Part shown: positions 22,990 through 27,978 of the stretch, in pieces | Position numbering within the stretch: the first letter of the stretch is position 1 | Layout: the number at the start of each line of letters is the position of its first letter | DNA from: DASQEH01 sp035633755 | GTDB taxonomy: Bacteria > Actinomycetota > Actinomycetes > Propionibacteriales > Nocardioidaceae | Assembly (NCBI GenBank): GCA_035633755.1 | Contig: DASQEH010000186.1 | Location: 1 to 27,978, forward strand | Direction of reading: 5' to 3' | DNA: 27,978 nucleotides | The notes under the pieces: generated by a model | Databases searched by the model: none | What the model was told of the DNA's origin: nothing | What the model saw: only the letters and a program-made list of their open reading frames with translations | Position numbers and translations under genes: made by a program

Positions 22990-23149
22990 GGTACCTAGAG
23001 TACGGGAGACCGCACGGCACGAGGGCCCTGTCACGGAGGCGTCGGGGGACCGAAATATAAGCTGTAAGGCTGTGGTCTAGTCACAGAATGTAATTGCATG
23101 TATCGTGAGAGTAATGATTCTCGTCCTTTTGGTACCCGTATGCGGGGTT

Positions 23150-23177
23150 CTCTCATCGTCCGTATGGATGATGAGAG
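23150..23177 (+). promoter_or_regulatory. 12-bp hairpin in the whiB leader
   Basis: CTCTCATCGTCC (23150-23161) pairs with GGATGATGAGAG (23166-23177), with a GTAT loop and one G-T pair. It lies about 115-140 nt before the WhiB start. A second small hairpin, GGTGA-AAA-TCACC, is at 23219-23231. Long structured leaders are known for wblA/whiB genes in general; an attenuator or stability role is possible. Confidence 0.45.
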
Positions 23178-23289
23178 TGGGCATTCGGTCCTGTCGCAGA
23201 GTGTCTGTTGCTCCGTAGGGTGAAAATCACCACAAGGGTTCGAAAGTGTGGCGGTTACGTCGCCTTCGGCCCTTTCTCTCGGCGGGGGC

Positions 23290-23598
23290 ATGACCATGAC
23301 TTGGAACGAAAATTGGGCAGATTCGGCATTGTGCCGGCAGGCGCGACCGGACGAGCTCTTCGTCAAGGGAGCGGCACAGAACAGAGCTAAGCAGATTTGC
23401 GGCCAGTGCCCGGTGCGTACGGAGTGCCTGGCCGAAGCCCTCGACAGCAAGGTCGAGTGGGGCGTATGGGGAGGCATGACCGAGCGTGAGCGTCGTGCGT
23501 TGCTGCGTCGCCGTCCCAACGTGACGTCGTGGCGCAACCTCCTTGACGCTGCGCGGTTCCAGCACAGCGTGGCCGTGTCGCACTCCGAAGCCAGCTGA
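23290..23598 (+). CDS. WhiB-family [4Fe-4S] transcription regulator (WhiB4/WblA type)
   Basis: Small iron-sulfur regulator that works with the principal sigma factor and responds to oxygen, nitric oxide or redox state. The product of about 102 residues has the four cluster cysteines Cys15, Cys37, Cys40 and Cys46 (ICGQCPVRTEC), the turn motif GVWGGMTERERRALL, and the basic DNA-binding end RRRPNVTSW. That C-terminal pattern and the neighbourhood (ponA2-like gene, two ArsA-like ATPases) match WhiB4 of mycobacteria and WblA of Streptomyces. The ATG at 23290 or 23296 is the start; the latter has a better gap to GGCGGGGG. An in-frame GTG at 23248 would add an atypical N-terminus. More than 200 bp of leader separate it from the divergent PBP gene. 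Confidence 0.92.
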   Translation: MTMTWNENWADSALCRQARPDELFVKGAAQNRAKQICGQCPVRTECLAEALDSKVEWGVWGGMTERERRALLRRRPNVTSWRNLLDAARFQHSVAVSHSEAS

Positions 23599-23632
23599 CA
23601 CGAGCTCAGCCGCTTCGAGCGTCGTGGCCTGG

Positions 23633-24865
23633 CTAGGCCGCGCCGGTTGACGCTGGCACCGACATCTGCTCCCCGATCTCACGAAGTGAGTCGAGGTCGT
23701 GGACGTCACCGGCCAGCGCGGTCACCGTGGTCGTCGCAACTGATGGATGCGCCGCGGCGAAGCGACGGCGCACCGTACTCTCGCGGCTGACCCGAACCAG
23801 GCGCTCGGCGTGCAGCCGGAGAAGCGCTGCAGTCAGAGTGTTCTCGTCGTCCAGCCTCTCAGCGGCCGCCAAGGCCGCCTGCGTCGTGATGCCTGGGGCG
23901 GCGCTCCTCTCGACCCGGTTGAGGACCAGGCCTGCCAACGGCATCCGGTCGGCCGCCAGGCGTTCGACGAAGAAGGCGGCCTCCCGTAGCGCGTCGGGGT
24001 CCGGCGCCGCGATGACCACGAAGGCCGTCTGAGCGTCCTTGAGGATCTGGTACGTCTTGTCGGCGCGGGCTCGGAATCCGCCGAACAGTGTGTCGATGGC
24101 CGCGACGAACGTCTGCACGTCGCGCAGCACCTGACCGCCGAGGACCTTTGTCACGGTGCTGGTGACCATGTTCATCCCGGCAGAGAGCAGGCGGGCCGGA
24201 CCCTTGGCCGGCGCCAGCAGGAGTCGGATGAGGCGGCCGTCCAGGAACGATGCCAGCCGGTCCGGCGCATCGAGGAAGTCCAAGGCGGAGCGCGACGGAG
24301 GCGTGTCCACGACGATCAGATCCCATCGTCCGCTCCGGTCCGCTTCGGCGTGGAGCTGCCCGAGCTTCTCCATCGCCATGTATTCCTGGGTACCGGCGAA
24401 CGAGCTGGACAACACTTGGTAGAAGGGGTTGTCCAGAATCTGCCGAGCCTTGGCTGGCGTTGCGTGGGACTCGACGACTTCGTCGAAGGTCCGCTTCATG
24501 TCGAGCATCATCGCGTCGAGGCTGCCGCCCCGGCTCTCGTCGATTCCCGACACACGACGGGGGAGGTTGTCCAGCTCCGTCAGACCCATCGACTGCGCGA
24601 GGCGACGGGCCGGATCGATCGTCAAGACGACCACCTTGCGACCGGCTTCAGCGGCCTTCACGGCCAAGGCAGCCGAGGTGGTCGTCTTGCCGACGCCACC
24701 GGACCCACAACAGACAATGATGTGGATGCCGCTGTCGGCGAGGAGGGCGTCGAGGTCGAGGTCGGGGACGACCACGTGTCGTGCCGCCAGCGGACCACGC
24801 CGGGGACCCATCCCGCGCCGGGACTTGGGAGGCGCCGAGCGAGCCGTCTGAGGCCTTCGAGGCAT
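23633..24865 (-). CDS. ArsA/Get3-like ATPase, second of the pair (Rv3680-like)
   Basis: A 410-residue P-loop ATPase of the anion-transporting ATPase (ArsA/Get3) family. After a basic N-terminus the Walker A reads GSGGVGKTT (about 54-62); the signature lysine of the usual GKGG is replaced by Ser. Switch I is LTIDPARRLAQSMG and switch II VVDTPPSRSALDFLDAP. It is the partner of the preceding ATPase; the mycobacterial pair Rv3679/Rv3680 forms a complex. There is no arsenic resistance gene nearby, so arsenite export is not suggested. The ATG at 24865 lies 1 nt after the TGA of the upstream gene, so translation is coupled; a frame opening at 24916 would overlap it. Convergent with whiB, with weak hairpins in the gap. 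Confidence 0.9.
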   Translation of the reverse strand: MPRRPQTARSAPPKSRRGMGPRRGPLAARHVVVPDLDLDALLADSGIHIIVCCGSGGVGKTTTSAALAVKAAEAGRKVVVLTIDPARRLAQSMGLTELDNLPRRVSGIDESRGGSLDAMMLDMKRTFDEVVESHATPAKARQILDNPFYQVLSSSFAGTQEYMAMEKLGQLHAEADRSGRWDLIVVDTPPSRSALDFLDAPDRLASFLDGRLIRLLLAPAKGPARLLSAGMNMVTSTVTKVLGGQVLRDVQTFVAAIDTLFGGFRARADKTYQILKDAQTAFVVIAAPDPDALREAAFFVERLAADRMPLAGLVLNRVERSAAPGITTQAALAAAERLDDENTLTAALLRLHAERLVRVSRESTVRRRFAAAHPSVATTTVTALAGDVHDLDSLREIGEQMSVPASTGAA

Positions 24866-24866
24866 G

Positions 24867-26003
24867 TCAGAACCGCTCGCTTCCGCAGATGTCCTCAGCG
24901 AGCCCGTACAAGGCACCGAGGTCGACCCCTTCGGGCAGGTACGGCAGCGTCAGCAGCGGCCGCCCGGACGCCTCGAGCAGCGTCCGCTGGCCGGCTTCGA
25001 GCTCCATGCGTTCCGCATGCTGGCGACCGATGTCCATCAACCCTGCAACGACAGCCTCGTCGGAGGCGACCCCGGCCTCCTTGAGAGCCGCGGCGATCGC
25101 CGCAGCATCGAGTTGGCCCTTTCCAGCGGCCTGCAGCTCGTGCGGGCCAAGCAGCTCCTGCCTGGCCGAGTTCACGATGACGTTACCGACCGTCAGGCCG
25201 ATCGATCCCAGCTCGTCGATGGCGTCAAGAGTCTCCTGGACCGGCATCTCCTCGAGAGACGTCACAATATGCACGCGGGTGACGTCAGACTTCAGCAGCC
25301 GCATGATGGAGTCCGCCTGTGCGCGGATGGGTCCGACCTTGGCGACCCCGGCGACCTCCGTGTTGACGTTCAGGAACCGACCGATCCGTCCGGTGGGGGG
25401 AGCGTCAAGGATGACGGCGTCGTACTCGTGCTGGCCGGCGTCTCGACGTCGGGTGGCCTCGTAGACCTTGCCTGTCAGCAGGACGTCACGCAGTCCGGGC
25501 GCGACGGTGGTGGCGAAGTCGATGACTCCGAACCGGTCGAGGGCCTTACCCGCACGGCCCAGCCGGTAGAACATGTCCAGGTACTCCAGGAGGGCGGCCT
25601 CGGTGTCGATTGCGAGTGCCACCACTTCACCGCCGTCCGGCCCGACGGCGACCTGGCGTTCCTCATACGGCAGCGGCGGAACGTCGAAGAGGGAGGCGAT
25701 TCCCTGCCGGCCTTCCACCTCGCACAGCAGTACCCGGTTGCCGTCGGATGCCAAGGCCAGGGCCAGAGCCGCGGACACTGTGGTCTTGCCCGTGCCGCCC
25801 TTGCCCGTCACCACGTGCAGCCTGACTCCGGACTGCGCGTCTGCCTCGGGGCTCAGGGTGCCATCGTCCGCGGCCTCGAACGCCGAATCGCTGCCTGCTC
25901 CGGACACCGGGGTGTCGCGAGAGCCGGACACCTGATCGGCCACCGACTCGGAGTTCACCGTGTCAGCGTACGTGGCGGATGCATCACGGGCTGTCCGCGT
26001 CAT
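24867..26003 (-). CDS. ArsA/Get3-like ATPase, first of the pair (Rv3679-like)
   Basis: A 378-residue ATPase of the ArsA/Get3 family. An acidic low-complexity N-terminal extension of about 58 residues precedes a complete deviant Walker A, GKGGTGKTT (about 67-75), with the signature lysine. Switch II is VILDAPPTGRIGRFL, and the A-loop-like end is LPYLPEGVDLGALYGLAEDI. With its partner it should form a heterodimeric ATPase; relatives are linked to membrane-protein or cell-envelope functions and stress resistance, but the client is not known. No Shine-Dalgarno precedes the ATG at 26003. It is divergent from the CoA-transferase operon across 77 bp. Confidence 0.9.
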   Translation of the reverse strand: MTRTARDASATYADTVNSESVADQVSGSRDTPVSGAGSDSAFEAADDGTLSPEADAQSGVRLHVVTGKGGTGKTTVSAALALALASDGNRVLLCEVEGRQGIASLFDVPPLPYEERQVAVGPDGGEVVALAIDTEAALLEYLDMFYRLGRAGKALDRFGVIDFATTVAPGLRDVLLTGKVYEATRRRDAGQHEYDAVILDAPPTGRIGRFLNVNTEVAGVAKVGPIRAQADSIMRLLKSDVTRVHIVTSLEEMPVQETLDAIDELGSIGLTVGNVIVNSARQELLGPHELQAAGKGQLDAAAIAAALKEAGVASDEAVVAGLMDIGRQHAERMELEAGQRTLLEASGRPLLTLPYLPEGVDLGALYGLAEDICGSERF

Positions 26004-26080
26004 GGAGTAGGTTGCAAAGGCCGTGGTGGAGTCGGCCTTGGTGCCGTGGTCGCCTCCACGATTCCTGCGAGGAGGGTTCG

Positions 26081-26863
26081 ATGGACAAGGTGGTCGCCAG
26101 TGCCGCGGAAGCGGTCGCGGACATCGTCGACGGGTCGTCGCTCGCCGTCGGCGGCTTTGGGCTGTGCGGGGTGCCGAGCGTCTTGATCCAGGCGCTGCTC
26201 GAAGCGGGGGTCACCGATCTCGAGGCCGTATCCAACAACTGCGGGGTGGACGACTGGGGGCTCGGCCTGCTTCTGCACGACAAGCGGCTCCGGCGCATGA
26301 CGGCCTCCTACGTTGGCGAGAACAAGGAGTTCGAGCGTCAGTACCTGCACGGCGAGCTCGAGGTGGAGCTGACTCCGCAAGGCACGCTCGCTGAGCGGCT
26401 ACGGGCCGGTGGTGCGGGGATCCCCGCGTTCTTCACCGCCACCGGGGTGGGCACGCAGGTGGCCGAGGGTGGCCTGCCGTGGCGATACGACGGCGCGGGG
26501 AACGTGGAGGTCGCCAGTCCTCCCAAGGAGGTCCGTGAGTTCGACACTGCCGAGGGAGTTGGCCAGTTCGTCCTCGAGCGTGCGATCATCTGTGACTTCG
26601 GGCTGGTGCGTGCGTGGCGTGGCGACCGCCACGGCAACCTGGTGTTCCGGCAGTCGGCCCGCAACTTCAACCCACTGTGCGCAATGGCGGGTCGAGTCAC
26701 GATCGCCGAGGTCGAGGAGCTTGTCGAGCCGGGTGAGCTCACGCCCAACGACGTCCACCTGCCGGGCGTCTACGTGCGTCGGGTGCTTCCGCTGACCCCT
26801 GAACAGGCTGTCACGAAGCGGATAGAGAAGCGCACAGTACGGGCGCGGGAGGAGCAGCGCTGA
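26081..26863 (+). CDS. scoA: 3-oxoacid CoA-transferase subunit A
   Basis: Alpha subunit of a succinyl-CoA:3-ketoacid CoA-transferase type enzyme, which moves CoA between acids such as succinate and acetoacetate in ketone-body or beta-ketoacid breakdown. The 260-residue product has the glycine-rich GGFGLCGVPS (about 25-34), the family segment VSNNCGVDDWGLGLLL, FTATGVGTQVAEGG, and GNLVFRQSARNFNP. AGGAGG lies 6 nt before the ATG at 26081. Its TGA overlaps the start of subunit B (TGATG). Exact acid specificity is not readable; acetate-type transferases share the fold. Confidence 0.93.
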   Translation: MDKVVASAAEAVADIVDGSSLAVGGFGLCGVPSVLIQALLEAGVTDLEAVSNNCGVDDWGLGLLLHDKRLRRMTASYVGENKEFERQYLHGELEVELTPQGTLAERLRAGGAGIPAFFTATGVGTQVAEGGLPWRYDGAGNVEVASPPKEVREFDTAEGVGQFVLERAIICDFGLVRAWRGDRHGNLVFRQSARNFNPLCAMAGRVTIAEVEELVEPGELTPNDVHLPGVYVRRVLPLTPEQAVTKRIEKRTVRAREEQR

Positions 26864-27492
26864 TGGCATGGTCGCGTGAACAGATGGCAGCTCGTGCCGC
26901 CGCCGAGCTCGAGGACGGCGCCTACGTCAACCTCGGCATCGGCTTGCCGACGATGGTTCCCAACTATGTGCGCGACGACATCGAGATTGTCCTGCAGTCC
27001 GAGAACGGCATCCTCGGGGTCGGCGCCTACCCTCTCGACGGCGAGGAGGATCCTGACCTCATCAACGCCGGTAAGGAGACGGTGACGCTGCGCCCCGGCG
27101 CTGCCTTCTTCGACTCGGCCACCTCCTTCGGGATGATCCGCGGCGGCAAGATCGACGCCGCAATCCTTGGCGCCATGCAGGTGTCGAAGTCGGGCGACAT
27201 CGCCAACTGGATGATCCCCGGCAAGATGGTCAAGGGGATGGGGGGCGCCATGGATCTCGTGCACGGCGCCAAGCGCGTCATCGTGCTGATGGAGCATGTG
27301 GCCCGGGACGGGTCCTACAAGATCGTCAACGAGTGCTCGCTGCCCTATACGGGACTCGGGGTGGTGCAACGGATCATCACCGACTTGGGCGTCATCGATG
27401 TCACCGAGTCCGGGTTGGCTCTGCGTGAGCTGGCCCCCGATGTCACGTTGGACGAGGTCCGGGCCAAGACCGAGCCTGACGTGGCCGCGTGA
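26863..27492 (+). CDS. scoB: 3-oxoacid CoA-transferase subunit B
   Basis: Beta subunit carrying the catalytic glutamate. The 209-residue product shows GAYVNLGIGLPTMVPNY, the SENGILGVG motif with the nucleophile Glu47, and the substrate-pocket segment GGKIDAAILGAMQVSKSGDIANW. GGAGG about 10 nt before the ATG, together with the TGATG overlap, indicates tight coupling to subunit A so that equal amounts are made. Normal length; nothing unusual seen. Confidence 0.94.
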   Translation: MAWSREQMAARAAAELEDGAYVNLGIGLPTMVPNYVRDDIEIVLQSENGILGVGAYPLDGEEDPDLINAGKETVTLRPGAAFFDSATSFGMIRGGKIDAAILGAMQVSKSGDIANWMIPGKMVKGMGGAMDLVHGAKRVIVLMEHVARDGSYKIVNECSLPYTGLGVVQRIITDLGVIDVTESGLALRELAPDVTLDEVRAKTEPDVAA

Positions 27493-27512
27493 CGAGCTTC
27501 GTTGGAGAGCCC

Positions 27513-27540
27513 TGTAACGCCAGGCGCCCCCCGAGGCGTC
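27513..27540 (+). promoter_or_regulatory. ECF-type promoter ahead of the sigma factor gene
   Basis: TGTAACG (27513-27519) and CGTC (27537-27540) are separated by 17 nt, the layout of promoters read by ECF sigma factors (an AAC-type -35 and a CGTC -10). Such promoters often precede the gene of the sigma factor that reads them. The predicted start is close to 27547-27549. Confidence 0.5.
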
Positions 27541-27548
27541 TACGGAGT

Positions 27549-27575
27549 ATGGGATACCCGAAGACACGTCGATGA
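27549..27575 (+). CDS. Eight-codon upstream frame overlapping the sigma factor start
   Basis: ATG at 27549 opens the peptide MGYPKTRR, whose TGA (27573-27575) overlaps the sigma ATG (27572-27574) as ATGA. The predicted transcription start falls at or next to this ATG, so the peptide could be translated leaderless and pass ribosomes to the sigma gene. This is inferred from position only. Confidence 0.3.
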   Translation: MGYPKTRR

Positions 27576-27978
27576 GCCGCTCGACGGACCGCGACACCGC
27601 TTTCAGCGAGTTCGCGGCCGCCGTGGCGCCGAGGTTGTTCAGGTCGGCACTGCTGCTGTGCGGTGACTGGCATCTCGCTGAGGACCTGGTGCAGACCACG
27701 CTCGGCAAGCTCTACGTCGCATGGCCCAAGGTCGAGCGTGCCGACGCACCTGAGGCGTACGCCCGCGGCACGTTTAACAAGACCTTTCTCTCGCACAAGC
27801 GCATCCGGCGCAATGCCGAGACGCCGATGCGCGACGTCGGTCAGGCGAACGACAGCATGCCCGACGAATCGCTCATTGAGGAGCTTTTCGCCGACCTGCG
27901 AACGTTGGAGCCGCTCGACCGAGCTGTCGTGTTCTTGCGTTACTTGGAGGACCACTCAGTGGCCCAGACGGCGCAGTT
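27572..27978 (+). CDS. RNA polymerase sigma factor, SigE family (ECF; partial, C-terminus outside window)
   Basis: Alternative sigma factor of the SigE-family ECF type common in actinobacteria. The 135 visible codons contain region 2, LLLCGDWHLAEDLVQTTLGK (about 29-48), LYVAWPKVERADAPEAYARG, and the start of region 4 with LRTLEPLDRAVVFLRYLEDH and SVAQTA, the first half of its helix-turn-helix. The window ends inside this helix-turn-helix, so the final DNA-binding helix and any anti-sigma gene are not seen. The ATG at 27572 lacks a good ribosome binding site and overlaps the stop of an 8-codon upstream frame. The promoter upstream looks ECF-dependent, suggesting autoregulation. Confidence 0.9.
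   Translation, partial: MSRSTDRDTAFSEFAAAVAPRLFRSALLLCGDWHLAEDLVQTTLGKLYVAWPKVERADAPEAYARGTFNKTFLSHKRIRRNAETPMRDVGQANDSMPDESLIEELFADLRTLEPLDRAVVFLRYLEDHSVAQTAQ

Noticed and set aside
23071..23085. CRP/FNR-like site TGTGG-N5-TCACA before whiB
   Set aside because: The spacing is one base short of the CRP consensus and one half-site has a mismatch; only the 5-bp arms are symmetric.
23626..23639. Hairpin GGCCT-ggct-AGGCC at the convergent whiB / ATPase ends
   Set aside because: Only five pairs; it could contribute to termination but is not strong enough to list as a terminator.

Overview
This window comes from a high-GC actinobacterial chromosome. The closest fit is a Nocardioides/Aeromicrobium-like member of the Propionibacteriales; that placement is an inference from gene content, not a computed result. 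The indicators are GTG and TTG starts, a WhiB-family regulator, the order tRNA-Ser / SRP RNA / dnaX / ybaB / recR / ask / asd, and the order ArsA-like ATPase pair / whiB / class A PBP / metallophosphoesterase. The last two orders are also found around Rv3721c-Rv3708c and Rv3679-Rv3683 of Mycobacterium tuberculosis.

Layout. 1-2700 (minus): a CUT1 sugar ABC importer made of a lipoprotein and two permeases, the second cut by the window edge. It is divergent from a GH31 alpha-glucosidase (2967-5384, plus), so together they form a small oligosaccharide uptake and hydrolysis locus without its own ATPase or regulator. 5503-8793: a winged-helix HTH_42 protein, a gap holding a probable 45-residue protein with its ribosome binding site inside an inverted repeat, a SAM methyltransferase, and a DUF5946 protein. 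8938-16057: core genes, namely tRNA-Ser(GGA), the small SRP RNA, a VOC protein, dnaX, ybaB, recR, a DUF5063 protein, aspartokinase (with an internal beta-subunit start like Corynebacterium lysC) and asd.

16105-18700 is the accessory segment. It holds a 95-residue hypothetical protein, a gene-poor stretch, the 3' remnant of one IS481-family element, and a complete IS481-family element, arranged in tandem behind tRNA-Pro(CGG). Each element abuts a 17-bp copy of the tRNA 3' end. Both carry, 3 nt after the same TGA, a hairpin whose arms differ in sequence but keep base pairing. In both, the family-like C-terminus of the transposase lies in the -1 frame. This is the most unusual part of the window.

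18817-26003: metallophosphoesterase, YqeY-like protein, class A penicillin-binding protein with a long Pro-rich and Gly/Asn-rich tail, WhiB4/WblA-like regulator with a structured leader, and two adjacent ArsA/Get3-like ATPases. 26081-27492: 3-oxoacid CoA-transferase subunits A and B in a TGATG-coupled pair. 27572 to the end: the start of a SigE-family ECF sigma factor behind an ECF-type promoter and an 8-codon upstream frame.
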